Assembly: GCF_018474025.1 (NCBI RefSeq)
Contig: NZ_JAHCTA010000011.1
Coordinates: forward strand, 48,560 to 112,559
Source of the DNA: Alteromonas oceanisediminis
GTDB taxonomy: Bacteria; Pseudomonadota; Gammaproteobacteria; Enterobacterales; Alteromonadaceae
Direction: 5' to 3'
Length of the DNA stretch: 64,000 nucleotides
The notes beneath the pieces are model-generated. The model did not search any database and had not been told where the DNA came from. It was given only the letters and a program-made list of their open reading frames with translations. Positions 47,576 through 56,643 of this stretch are shown in pieces. A program made the position numbers and the translations under genes. Position 1 is the first letter of the stretch. Each line of letters begins with the position of its first letter.

Positions 47576-47795
47576 CGTAAGCAATGACCTGATCGAGCAT
47601 CTCCCATGTCACCTGTGCTTCATCATAGGTGATCACTTGGAGAGCATAACCAACATGTACCATCACATAGTCGCCAACTTTGACCTCTAGCCCTTGCACT
47701 AAATGTAAACTCACCTCGCGAGAGACACCTTTCGCTTCACACGTTGCGTTAAAGCCTTTAATTGCACTGACTTTCATGGGGATAGCGAGACACAT
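47568..47795 (-). CDS. hypC: Hydrogenase maturation chaperone HypC
   Basis: A 75-residue protein starting MCLAIPMKVSAI, in which Cys2 holds the iron intermediate shared with HypD. GDYVMVHVGYALQVI and a Glu-rich ending are typical. Very tight spacing with its neighbours. Confidence 0.95.
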   Translation of the reverse strand: MCLAIPMKVSAIKGFNATCEAKGVSREVSLHLVQGLEVKVGDYVMVHVGYALQVITYDEAQVTWEMLDQVIAYDA

Positions 47796-48010
47796 TACTG
47801 CTTCACCCGTTCATAGGGCCTACTTGCTCTAGCTCGATAAATGAACAGTGCAACGGTGACAAGCACGATTGTTGACACCAGCGAGCCCAAAAGTAGTGAA
47901 TGATCGCCTTGATGACCCGGGTGTGCATAACTAACGGGTGAACCTACCACCAGATAGAAAAAGGCGATTAAAGAAGTAACTGACTTTCTAATACTATTTT
48001 TGATTTTCAT
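47795..48010 (-). CDS. Small exported membrane protein with N-terminal AHPGHQ (HupE-like start)
   Basis: From ATG 48010 it has a signal peptide, then YAHPGHQGDHS, a His-rich start like that of HupE/UreJ nickel permeases, and one TM helix; total 71 residues. HupE is normally ~190 residues, so this is either a truncated HupE or a separate short hydrogenase accessory protein. It lies between hynL and hypC in the operon. A nickel role is inferred from the His motif. Confidence 0.6.
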   Translation of the reverse strand: MKIKNSIRKSVTSLIAFFYLVVGSPVSYAHPGHQGDHSLLLGSLVSTIVLVTVALFIYRARASRPYERVKQ

Positions 48011-48028
48011 AATATTCCTCAAGTAAGG

Positions 48029-49906
48029 TTAACGAACTTTTAGACGCAAATGCTCTTCCCCTGTTTCGTCCATTACGTGCACGGCACATGCTAAGCAGGG
48101 GTCAAAACTATGAAGTGTTCGCAAAATCTCTAAAGGTTGGTCAGGATCATGTAGCGTATGTTTATCTTGCAGAGCGGCTTCATAAGCACCTGCCTGTGAG
48201 TTGGGATCTCGAGGTCCAGCGTTCCATGTCGTAGGCACGACACATTGGTAATTCTCAATTTTGCCATTTTGCATGACCAACCAATGCCCCAACGCGCCAC
48301 GAGGCGCTTCCATCACGCCTACCCCCTGGCCTTTAATTGGCCAATTGGTAGGGGCAAAATACAGAGGGTTAAACGTATCGGTATCGCCCTTAGCGATATT
48401 ATCCAATAGTTGGTCATACCAAGACTGTAGCTGGTTAACCACAATTTTAGTTTCCACTGCTCTGGCGAGCGTCCTACCGAGTGTGGAGAAAAGTGCAGAG
48501 GGCTCTAAATCCAAGATAGAAAGAGAGCGATTAACGATGTCTTGCGCAGCGGCATCTTTTTTAGCATACATCATTAGCACGCGAGCCAGCGGTCCCACCT
48601 CCATCGCATGGCCTTTCCAACGCGGACTTTTTAACCATGAATATTCAGCCCCTGTATTTAGGTGCTTGTAAGGCGGTTTCGGACCAGTATACTCGAGTGT
48701 CGTTTGTCCATTAAAAGGGTGTAAACCACTTGTGTTCCCTCCACTATATCGATACCAGGAGGAAGAGACGAATTCTTGAATTTCAGAGGGATCATTTAGG
48801 TCAACGTCATGCACTTTACTCAAGTCTCGACCAAGTATTGCACCTCGTGGAAACAAGAAAGAACCAGGGTCATCCATTGATGTCATGGGTAAGTCTCCAT
48901 AGGTAAGAAAGTTACCCAGCCCTTCCCCTCGTGTCCCCCACTCTTTATAATAACTCGCAATCGCTACAATATCGGGGTAATACACCTGATCGACGAAGCT
49001 CTTCATTTGCGTGATAGCATCTTGTAGTTGCACTAATCGACGCGTGTTAATGCCTGTTGACGCATTGAGATTAATCGGTGAAGGCACGCCGCCAACGACA
49101 AAATTAGGATGAGGGTTTTTCCCTCCAAATATGGTGTGAACTTTAACAACATCACGCTGCCACGTTAGCGCATCTAAATAATGTGCTAATGCCATCAAGT
49201 TAACTTCAGGTGGCAGTTTATAGCCAGGATGTCCCCAATAAGCGTTACTGAATATCCCTAGCTGCCCAGACTCAACCAGCGTTTTGACTTTTTGCTTCAT
49301 GTCTTTGAAATATCCCGGCGATGAACGAGGATAGTCACTCAATTGACCGGCGAGCGCAGCGGTTCTCGTTGGATCTGCATCTAGCGCAGAAACAACGTCA
49401 ACCCAATCCAGGGAATGCAAGTGATAAAAATGCATCACGTGATCATGCACATATTGGGTTGCAATCATGATGTTCCTGATCAGTTGTGCATTTTGTGGGA
49501 TAGCCATTTCCGCTTCACTCAGAACGCCTATTGGCGCACGTGACTGTCGGTGCCCTTTTTTACCATGTTGCATCGGTCCTTTTGGCATAGATGTCATGGA
49601 GGGCTTTCCAATGGCAACCCCTAATTTTGCGTTTGACCGCCAGGCCTTTCTTATTGCATCTTCGACAGCACGCACCGATGCCATACCATGCACCAGTGTG
49701 CAAACGCCACAGATACGTTGCGCAAAAGCCCAAGCGTCACGCGGATCTCTGCCTTGTAAAATCAGTTCAATTCCCCGAACAGACGTGCCCGATGAGAACG
49801 CCTGTTTGATGGTATTCCCATCCATTTCAGCTTCTATTCGAAGATGCCCTTCAATTCGAGTGATGGGATCGACGACTAACCGGTTGTTACTTGATGTCTT
49901 TTCCAT
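48029..49906 (-). CDS. hynL: [NiFe] hydrogenase large subunit HynL
   Basis: A 625-residue large subunit with the L1 motif RICGVCTLVHGMASVRAVED and the L5 motif DPCLACAVH. The four Cys bind the Ni-Fe centre. The 15 residues after the final His (VMDETGEEHLRLKVR) are the tail removed by the protease HynD. It catalyses H2 oxidation or evolution in the periplasm with HynS. The subunit pair hynS-hynL is contiguous, unlike Thiocapsa, where isp genes separate them. Confidence 0.96.
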   Translation of the reverse strand: MEKTSSNNRLVVDPITRIEGHLRIEAEMDGNTIKQAFSSGTSVRGIELILQGRDPRDAWAFAQRICGVCTLVHGMASVRAVEDAIRKAWRSNAKLGVAIGKPSMTSMPKGPMQHGKKGHRQSRAPIGVLSEAEMAIPQNAQLIRNIMIATQYVHDHVMHFYHLHSLDWVDVVSALDADPTRTAALAGQLSDYPRSSPGYFKDMKQKVKTLVESGQLGIFSNAYWGHPGYKLPPEVNLMALAHYLDALTWQRDVVKVHTIFGGKNPHPNFVVGGVPSPINLNASTGINTRRLVQLQDAITQMKSFVDQVYYPDIVAIASYYKEWGTRGEGLGNFLTYGDLPMTSMDDPGSFLFPRGAILGRDLSKVHDVDLNDPSEIQEFVSSSWYRYSGGNTSGLHPFNGQTTLEYTGPKPPYKHLNTGAEYSWLKSPRWKGHAMEVGPLARVLMMYAKKDAAAQDIVNRSLSILDLEPSALFSTLGRTLARAVETKIVVNQLQSWYDQLLDNIAKGDTDTFNPLYFAPTNWPIKGQGVGVMEAPRGALGHWLVMQNGKIENYQCVVPTTWNAGPRDPNSQAGAYEAALQDKHTLHDPDQPLEILRTLHSFDPCLACAVHVMDETGEEHLRLKVR

Positions 49907-49923
49907 GAGCCTTGCCTATTATC

Positions 49924-50922
49924 TTATGAGTTTTTCCCAGCATGCTTCTGTGCACCTTTGCCGGGTTTGGATTTGTACCGCTCCCATGGCCCCAGGGCTT
50001 GGTAAAAGCTGCCTTTATCCCAGAAATCGGGCTCAGAGCAACCAAGACACGGATGGCCAGATTCGATAGGAAAACTCGTGCCTTGATTCCATTTAACCGT
50101 TGCACATGCGTTAAAGGTTTCGGGCCCTTTACAACCAAGTTCGAACAAACACCACCCATTTTTTGCCCCCTCATCATCAAACGATTTTGCAAATTTACGT
50201 TGTTCAAAAAATGGGCGTCGATAGCATCTGTCATGGATGGTTTCACCAAAAAAGGCGAGTGGGCGTTGTAATGCATCGAGATCAGGGAAACGCTTAAACG
50301 TCAGGTAATGAACCAACACAGCTGTAATCGCGATAGGCAGTGGCGGACAGCCTGAAATGTTTACGATTGGCTTGTCTGTAATAATGTCGCTTACTGCCAC
50401 TGCCCCCGTCGGATTTGGGTTTGCTTTAGGGATCCCGCCAAAAGACGCGCAGGTACCGATGGCAATAATACCCGCAGCATCTTTTGCCGATTCTCGCAGC
50501 ATATCGACATTACTCATGCCACTGATCGTTGAGTATCCTGGGTTACCCATCGGAACCGAACCATCAACCAACAACAAATATTGCCCTTTGTGCGCGTTCA
50601 TCGCCGCACGCCTAGCGTCTTCAGCTTGCTCTCCCGCAGCAGCCATTATCGTATGCTGATAATCCAACGAAATATGATCGAAAATAAGGCTTTCCAATGT
50701 GGGAGCATGAGAGCGCAATATTGCTTCGGTACACCCTGTGCACTCTTGAAAGGGCAACCAAATCACAGAGGGTCTTCTCGCATTGCCAAGGGCAGTCGCC
50801 AAATCGGCAACAGCGCTTTGCGGCAATGCCAGTAAAGACGCCGTTGTAGCGCAAAACTTAAGAAATGTGCGTCTTGAGATACCGGACGCTTGTAACTGCT
50901 TGTTTAATGTTGGTAGCGCCAT
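49924..50922 (-). CDS. hynS: [NiFe] hydrogenase small subunit HynS
   Basis: Start ATG 50922 has AAGGAGG at the right distance. The Tat signal (SGISRRTFLKFCATTASLLA) sends the pair to the periplasm. Iron-sulphur ligands are visible: ECTGCTEA (proximal), GTCASFGG, GCPPLP, then HDRCYRR, CLFELGCKGP and SGHPCLGCSEPDFW. The ECTGC form lacks the two extra Cys of oxygen-tolerant 4Fe-3S enzymes. There is no C-terminal membrane helix; it ends in KPGKGAQKHAGKNS, so the docking partner must be another protein. Confidence 0.96.
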   Translation of the reverse strand: MALPTLNKQLQASGISRRTFLKFCATTASLLALPQSAVADLATALGNARRPSVIWLPFQECTGCTEAILRSHAPTLESLIFDHISLDYQHTIMAAAGEQAEDARRAAMNAHKGQYLLLVDGSVPMGNPGYSTISGMSNVDMLRESAKDAAGIIAIGTCASFGGIPKANPNPTGAVAVSDIITDKPIVNISGCPPLPIAITAVLVHYLTFKRFPDLDALQRPLAFFGETIHDRCYRRPFFEQRKFAKSFDDEGAKNGWCLFELGCKGPETFNACATVKWNQGTSFPIESGHPCLGCSEPDFWDKGSFYQALGPWERYKSKPGKGAQKHAGKNS

Positions 50923-50923
50923 T

Positions 50924-51358
50924 TCAATCCTCCTTAGCCGTTTCATCAGAAGATTGATGAGACAATGAATGGATGTCAGACACTATATTACTGAGCGATA
51001 ACACCATATCTTCTGGCTGAGATTTTATGATTGGTGGACAGGTACAGATATGAACGTATTTGCCCATGATCTCCACATCTTCGTTATAGTGAATTTCAAG
51101 CCAAACGCCTGCGTAGCGTGATTCGATTAGCACCGTATCACCCAGCGCCTGAATATCAGCTTTAACCTCCCCATGCCCAAGAAAGGCTTCTAACTGCGCT
51201 TCTTCGCTAGCGCTTAAAGGCAATCGTCGCAGATCAATCGTGGTTTGTTCTTGTCGTTCAATTAACTGAGACAACGCATGACGTATCTGATGCAAAAGCG
51301 GCATTACGTTGCCCGTTTTTTCAGCATTTGATGTCATAAAAATGAGTTCTTCGGTCAT
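50924..51358 (-). CDS. hupH: HupH-like hydrogenase maturation factor
   Basis: A 144-residue protein containing the HupH C-terminal-type region (RRLPLSASEEAQLEAFLGHG, then IESRYAGVWLEIHYNEDVEI). It is shorter than usual HupH proteins, which have two such halves. Its start overlaps the hynD stop (ATGA). In the family it assists small-subunit maturation. Assignment of the symbol is by motif and position. Confidence 0.75.
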   Translation of the reverse strand: MTEELIFMTSNAEKTGNVMPLLHQIRHALSQLIERQEQTTIDLRRLPLSASEEAQLEAFLGHGEVKADIQALGDTVLIESRYAGVWLEIHYNEDVEIMGKYVHICTCPPIIKSQPEDMVLSLSNIVSDIHSLSHQSSDETAKED

Positions 51359-51909
51359 CGTGCCTCCTTTTTGGTTGCCGGTTTATAGGCCTGAACGTCA
51401 TCGCTTGATAAGCAAGCAAATGCGATATCGATGATCGATGATAACGCTGCATTTACCTTTGGACTTAAAGAGGTTCCCCACTCTATCGCCTCAGGCTCTA
51501 CGCCAATTAACGTCACCGCAGAAGGTTTTGAATATAACGTTTGGCTGGTCAACAATGTATCGCGTAACGTGATCTGGTGAACGGAGTGGGTCGTCGCTTG
51601 CTTAAACTGATCCGCAATTGCCTCGTCCTTAAACACTCTCACCGTACCAGGCGAACAGCGCATGTAGGCCGCGTCGATGACTATCGTATGATCGGAACTC
51701 GCAACCCACTCCAAAAGTTCATAGCTCAGTGTCCCAGCGTCAATGCAAGATACATTTGAATAAGACTTTAGCAGGGGTTGCAGAGCACGAACCGCGTGCA
51801 CACCAACGCCATCATCTCGCTGCAGTAGATTTCCAACACCAATAATAGCGTAGCGCTTAGCCGCGTTTTTGATTTGGTCAATTGGTGGTGTAGTTTCTAG
51901 TGATAGCAT
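51355..51909 (-). CDS. hynD: Hydrogenase maturation endopeptidase HynD
   Basis: A 184-residue HupD/HyaD-type protease: GVGNLLQRDDGVGVHAVRAL (Asp for Ni binding), then DAGTLSYELLEW, and THSVHQITLRDTL (His). It cuts the C-terminal tail of HynL after nickel insertion. The neighbour order hynD-hupH-hynS-hynL is consistent. Confidence 0.92.
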   Translation of the reverse strand: MLSLETTPPIDQIKNAAKRYAIIGVGNLLQRDDGVGVHAVRALQPLLKSYSNVSCIDAGTLSYELLEWVASSDHTIVIDAAYMRCSPGTVRVFKDEAIADQFKQATTHSVHQITLRDTLLTSQTLYSKPSAVTLIGVEPEAIEWGTSLSPKVNAALSSIIDIAFACLSSDDVQAYKPATKKEAR

Positions 51910-51923
51910 CGGTATTTTCCTTA

Positions 51924-53147
51924 TTAGCTATGAGGTGCTGGAATTGACCAGCCAATCACAAAGAATAAACAGAGAACGATCACCGATAGACCAAGTAATT
52001 TTGTTGACCTAATGCGTTGACCTGTGCTTTGACGCATCACGAGTTTGACCGCGATTATTGTTTGGATCAGGTAATAAAGTGCAAACCCTTTTGAAGCGAG
52101 ATTAATAATTTCAAATACGTTGGATGACCAAACTAATATACCTGCGATGACGATGACTAAAACGTAGTAAAATTGTGGGGAGATAGGTAAATGGAAAAGC
52201 TCTTTTAAGAGGCCTCCGCCACCGATAGTATCGGCTAATGCTGCACTTAACTGACTTGCCGTGGCGGCAACCAGTAATAAAATTGGCAATACCCATATTG
52301 CTTGCCCTAGGGTGTAGCTAATCGTTGTTTCGTTTAATTCCGTGATCGGAAAATCCAGAAAAATAGGACACGTTAGACCGATAAAAACAACATAGAGAAA
52401 AATAGCGATCCACTGAGCATAACGACTCGCTTTAATGCGCTGTTCTGGCGTGTAGTTATTCCCCATAAAACGGGTTGTCTCGAACCCTTGCGTTACCATG
52501 AGCATGCCTGCGAGCATGCTAACAGTTTCAAAATGGCTCAATGCCTGTATCGCTTCATGTTGAAACCAAGCACTTTGTACTTGTATGTCGTAGGTTGCCA
52601 GCGCTGCGAGCACACCTACTATAATAGCCAACTTTATTGTCACGGCGAATAGCTCAATGGTCTCTAGCCCCCTAGCACCTCGAAGCCAAGCGACCACCAT
52701 AATGATGACAAGCAACCCACTGGTAAACAGTTTGATGTACGTCGTATCAGAGATTGATAAACGATCAAAAACAAACGCTGCAAACAAACTAATATAAAAA
52801 GCCACGGAAATGGCATATGCCGCACCAAGCGCCCATTGACTTGCTTTTTCAAGCGTCACAATACTGCTTTGTTGATTGCTAGCTAGCTCAGGTTCTGCAT
52901 GGCGTATATTGAAGCGAATAACCGACCCCAGCGCATATGCCAGAATGGACAACAACACTATTCCAAGCAGTGCCCATTTCCCCATTACCGAATGCAGCAG
53001 TGGTGCAATGATCAAAAAGCCGCTACCAATAATGGAAGCCAACGGTGTGACTGTTGCCCGCCATTGGACAGATTGTCGTAAGCGAGGCAGAAACAATACT
53101 ATTGCGATCAGCACCGAGGTTGCGAGCGCAATGGAATTTGTGATCAC
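51924..53147 (-). CDS. APC-superfamily-like permease in the hydrogenase operon
   Basis: A 407-residue polytopic membrane protein with about 11 hydrophobic segments and the APC-like features IIGSGFLIIAP near the start and MLMVTQGFETTRFMGNNY near residue 215. Amino-acid/polyamine/metal transporters share this fold. It is inserted between the seven-heme cytochrome and hynD, 14 bases from each. No transporter is needed for known hydrogenase maturation except nickel uptake, so a Ni or counter-ion role is conceivable, but unproven. Confidence 0.7.
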   Translation of the reverse strand: MITNSIALATSVLIAIVLFLPRLRQSVQWRATVTPLASIIGSGFLIIAPLLHSVMGKWALLGIVLLSILAYALGSVIRFNIRHAEPELASNQQSSIVTLEKASQWALGAAYAISVAFYISLFAAFVFDRLSISDTTYIKLFTSGLLVIIMVVAWLRGARGLETIELFAVTIKLAIIVGVLAALATYDIQVQSAWFQHEAIQALSHFETVSMLAGMLMVTQGFETTRFMGNNYTPEQRIKASRYAQWIAIFLYVVFIGLTCPIFLDFPITELNETTISYTLGQAIWVLPILLLVAATASQLSAALADTIGGGGLLKELFHLPISPQFYYVLVIVIAGILVWSSNVFEIINLASKGFALYYLIQTIIAVKLVMRQSTGQRIRSTKLLGLSVIVLCLFFVIGWSIPAPHS

Positions 53148-53159
53148 AGTTTGTACCCC

Positions 53160-53954
53160 TTAATGGTGTTTATACCATCCGGCACGCTTAATATCGTTCC
53201 AGGACGTAGATTGATGACAGGCATAGCATTCCTCAACTTTAGCTTTAGGCTCGCCTGCCACTTTGGCGGAAATCATTTTAAAATGCTGCATATAGTGACT
53301 GGGCGGCGCTTCATGACATTGATTGCAATCACGTGATTGACTCGACGGGTGAATAAACTTTGGCAGTGACCATTTGTCTGTGCTGTGACACTGCACGCAA
53401 TCCTCTCCAAATAGACCTAAATGGCGATCATCGTTGTTGTGACATTGCGTACAATTTAATAAGGCTTCTTTATCACTGACCTCAGGGTGCACAAACAAGG
53501 GATCAGGAGTCTGTTTATTCGCTAGTATGTTCTCCAAAAACGCCATGGTGGCAGCGCCCTCGTCAAACGGGACATTTGGGTTGGGGAGCATATTGAAACC
53601 AATGTCGACTAACGCTATATGGCTCATAAGCGAAATATTGGCCGATTCACCTTTGTGCTCTACATGGCAACTTGCACATTCTTTGATGTCGGTATGAAAT
53701 GCAGTGGGTTGACGCGCTACGATATGCGTATCATTTGCATGACACGCCACACATTTGTCACGCTCAACGCCCTTCACCGGCGTGTGACAACTCAAACAAT
53801 CATCCGCGAGAAAGGCATGTGCCTTACTGAGTGAACCGGGTTCAACCATTTTTTCCCATGGAATTTGTGCGCTATCTTCAGGCATATGAATGAAATGACT
53901 GACGCCAAAGCCAGCAGCAACTAAGCCAAGAACGATTATTATCCATTTCATCAT
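53160..53954 (-). CDS. Seven-heme c-type cytochrome, membrane-anchored
   Basis: An N-terminal hydrophobic anchor (about 4-20) is followed by seven CxxCH heme-binding motifs (CLSCH, CVACH, CASCH, CTQCH, CVQCH, CNQCH, CYACH) in 264 residues. It should carry electrons in the periplasm between HynSL and the cytochrome b encoded next upstream. Its ATG overlaps the cytochrome b stop. It could substitute for the isp1 or HyaC type of membrane partner, a role inferred from the operon. Confidence 0.88.
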   Translation of the reverse strand: MMKWIIIVLGLVAAGFGVSHFIHMPEDSAQIPWEKMVEPGSLSKAHAFLADDCLSCHTPVKGVERDKCVACHANDTHIVARQPTAFHTDIKECASCHVEHKGESANISLMSHIALVDIGFNMLPNPNVPFDEGAATMAFLENILANKQTPDPLFVHPEVSDKEALLNCTQCHNNDDRHLGLFGEDCVQCHSTDKWSLPKFIHPSSQSRDCNQCHEAPPSHYMQHFKMISAKVAGEPKAKVEECYACHQSTSWNDIKRAGWYKHH

Positions 53955-54709
53955 AACCAGCGCAGTCCAAAGTAAACTTCACTGAAAATGTGAAAAAACA
54001 GGACTACATAAAGTGTCATTGAAATCACGATGTGAAATTTTAACCAACGAGCAAACCACACCTTCGCGGTGTCATGAATGAGAATGCTGTACTCAACATC
54101 GGAAATTGTATCAATGATGGACAGAACCTGGCTTTCTTGTTTGAACAATTTGCTTTGTGCTGAAGTAGGCACATTTAACGTGATGTAAGGAATATGTCGT
54201 GCGGATGTTTGGGCAAACGTCGAATATCTGACATCACAGACTGCGTCTTTCAACGCCTGTTTTGCGTTAGAAAGCGCAACGTGGAGTTCATTTACTTGAC
54301 GTTTTTTCTCTTTCACATTCGATGAAATAAGACCGAGTACATATCGACCCACAAACCCACTGATCACAACGACCATCATAAAGATAACTAGCGAAACTCC
54401 AGTAGCACTATCAAAACGATGGGCGCTATGGATCAGCGCTAGAATAGGCCCCAGCACACCAGCATAGATATGTATACGCAGGAGCGTTGGCATAGCGATG
54501 TGCTTCGTCACGACTTTCTTAAGTGATTTGTTACGCTTAATGATCATGTATACCAATGGGATAAGCATTAATACCGAAGCGCTTAAACCCAGGCCAAATC
54601 CAATAAAACTGCCTGGGAATGCTGGGTCTCTATGCCATACAAAACCGAGCCATAGCAGGATCATTAGGACAACCAAGCTGCTTACAATTGTGCGCTCTTG
54701 AGAATTCAT
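53951..54709 (-). CDS. Membrane cytochrome b-like protein
   Basis: About five TM segments (first near 8-25, others near 32-50, 75-95, 105-125, 225-245) with His residues in the helices (LLRIHIYAGVLGPILALIHS; KFHIVISMTLYVVLFFHIFS) that could ligate two hemes. A soluble loop of about 90 residues lies between TM4 and TM5. Its start overlaps the reductase stop by one base. Likely moves electrons across the membrane between the seven-heme cytochrome and the reductase. Confidence 0.75.
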   Translation of the reverse strand: MNSQERTIVSSLVVLMILLWLGFVWHRDPAFPGSFIGFGLGLSASVLMLIPLVYMIIKRNKSLKKVVTKHIAMPTLLRIHIYAGVLGPILALIHSAHRFDSATGVSLVIFMMVVVISGFVGRYVLGLISSNVKEKKRQVNELHVALSNAKQALKDAVCDVRYSTFAQTSARHIPYITLNVPTSAQSKLFKQESQVLSIIDTISDVEYSILIHDTAKVWFARWLKFHIVISMTLYVVLFFHIFSEVYFGLRWL

Positions 54710-56643
54710 TAAGCCTCAATCTCCACATCAGATTTAGGGATAGCTTGGCACGCCAGAATATACCCACTGATCTTATCTTCAGGTTCCAGCCCATCATCAA
54801 CCTCCATATCGACGTCACCACGTAGCAGTTTCACCTTACAACTCCCGCACGAACCCGCTCTGCATGAATTCTCTATATCTACATCGAGTCCATCAGCGAC
54901 GTCTAATACGGTCTCATCCGGACCCGCGTGGGCTTCGACGTCTGAAAGACTAAACCGTACTTGTCTGTTGTTGCCTGCGTTGGTGTTAGTGGCTAATTGA
55001 GGTTTAACGGGGGCGGGCTTTGGTTTAGCAGCCCCAAACGCTTCGGTTTTAATATGCGTGTCAGGCATACCCAATTCGGCTAGCATTTCTTTCGTTGCAT
55101 CCATCATTGCAGGAGGACCACAAATATGCGCAGTTTTTGAGGCAATATCTGGCACAAATTCGTTTATCATTGCGGATGAGAAGCGGCCTTGGGGACCCAT
55201 CCAGGATGTACCCTCTGCTTGAGTCATACTGACCAGTACTTTTAACCGAGGGTGACGTGCTTGCAGATATTTTAATTCCTGCTCAAAAATAAAGTCGTTG
55301 GACGTTCGCGTACAAAACAGAAAATAAATATCACCGTCCCAGCACGTCGTCGTTAAGTAGCGGACAGCGCTCATCATCGGTGTGATCCCCACTCCCCCAG
55401 AAATCAACACAACGCTGTTTGCACCATGACCATTGAAATAAAATTTACCGCCGGGGGCTTTAATTGAAAGCGTATTTCCTACCTCAACCGCGTCATGCAT
55501 AAAACGAGAAACCACACCGAACTCCTCTCGTTTTATCGTAACTTCAAAGTAATAATGTTCAGTGGGCGATGATGCAATGGTGTATGAGCGCTTAACTGGC
55601 TTTTCAATACCATCGATGGTCAGTGAGAACGTGACAAATTGACCTGGTTCAAAATCAAATGGAATGGTTTGTCCATCTGGGCTGGCTAGACGTAACGTTT
55701 TAACATCATGGGTTTCATTAAAAATCGCGGTTACTACCATATCGCCACTAAACGTGCCCTTGCGCGGTGAGGCAGTGGATGACAATGCTGGCTCGCTAAT
55801 TTGCGCAGGTGCCGAAGTATGTTGCTGGGCAGGCGGAATAGACTCGGCAACAGAGGAAACTTTTGTCGTTGGCGCTGATGTGCTTGCGGCGTCAGTAGAC
55901 TTAAGCTCTTCGAGCAGAGCGGCAGCTCTGCGCATCTTAAATCCATACACATACACCATAACGATTGTAAATATGAGTAAAACAAGCATCACTGCGGTGT
56001 GCAACGGTGTCATACCAAATAGGGTTGAAGTACCATTTTCCGGCGCACTGGGAAGCAAATTCATTTGTGACTTGAACCAGGTTAATGCCACTCTTCGCGG
56101 TTCTTGCCCGTCTTGTATGGCACGTTTCGCGGCAAGACCACTGTCAAAATGTGCTATACCCTCTTTAACTGTTTCAACAGCCATTTGCATTTGGGAATAG
56201 TCTTCAGTGGCAGCTGCGCGGGCAAGCCAATCAAAACCTGTAGCCAGTTGCTCACTTCCGTGTTGCATCCTTGCGGTTGCTTTACTCAGAACAGTCTCTC
56301 TTTGTTCGGGTGTGGCTGAATGCATGCGCATTAACGTGGGATAGAGATCTTTAGGTTTGGGTGCACCCATTTTCTCCATCATTTTATCCATGCCTTTTGC
56401 CATACCGGGTCCCATCATGGCGCCAGCATTGCGCGGCGCTCCTTTACCTTGTGTAGCAGTCGGCAAAACATCCGTATTAGCGTTGACAGTGGGATCATTG
56501 GTTGCTTCAGGATGGTGGCTCGCATGCTCACTATCCTCTGGCTGTTGCTGTGCGTAACTGCTCGTCGTTGCGAATAACAGCATAACGTTCAGAATGACGG
56601 CGTAACGTAGAAAAAATGATGTGTGTGGCCACCACATGCTCAT
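54709..56643 (-). CDS. Membrane-bound FAD/NAD(P)-[2Fe-2S] reductase
   Basis: A 644-residue multi-domain protein. It has a signal peptide (about 1-31), a Met/His-rich region of about 170 residues before a TM helix (~215-235), an FAD-binding ferredoxin-reductase domain (RSYTIAS, ~345), an NAD-binding region (GGVGITPMMSAVRYL, ~420), and a plant-type [2Fe-2S] domain (CRAGSCGSCKVKL and a fourth Cys in ILACQA, ~595-635). This could take electrons to or from NAD(P) or a quinone. Start coupled to the lipoprotein stop (ATGA). Confidence 0.87.
   Translation of the reverse strand: MSMWWPHTSFFLRYAVILNVMLLFATTSSYAQQQPEDSEHASHHPEATNDPTVNANTDVLPTATQGKGAPRNAGAMMGPGMAKGMDKMMEKMGAPKPKDLYPTLMRMHSATPEQRETVLSKATARMQHGSEQLATGFDWLARAAATEDYSQMQMAVETVKEGIAHFDSGLAAKRAIQDGQEPRRVALTWFKSQMNLLPSAPENGTSTLFGMTPLHTAVMLVLLIFTIVMVYVYGFKMRRAAALLEELKSTDAASTSAPTTKVSSVAESIPPAQQHTSAPAQISEPALSSTASPRKGTFSGDMVVTAIFNETHDVKTLRLASPDGQTIPFDFEPGQFVTFSLTIDGIEKPVKRSYTIASSPTEHYYFEVTIKREEFGVVSRFMHDAVEVGNTLSIKAPGGKFYFNGHGANSVVLISGGVGITPMMSAVRYLTTTCWDGDIYFLFCTRTSNDFIFEQELKYLQARHPRLKVLVSMTQAEGTSWMGPQGRFSSAMINEFVPDIASKTAHICGPPAMMDATKEMLAELGMPDTHIKTEAFGAAKPKPAPVKPQLATNTNAGNNRQVRFSLSDVEAHAGPDETVLDVADGLDVDIENSCRAGSCGSCKVKLLRGDVDMEVDDGLEPEDKISGYILACQAIPKSDVEIEA

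Noticed and set aside
49924..50922. Oxygen-tolerant (4Fe-3S) hydrogenase
   Set aside because: The proximal motif is ECTGCTEA rather than ECTCC, so the extra cysteines are missing.
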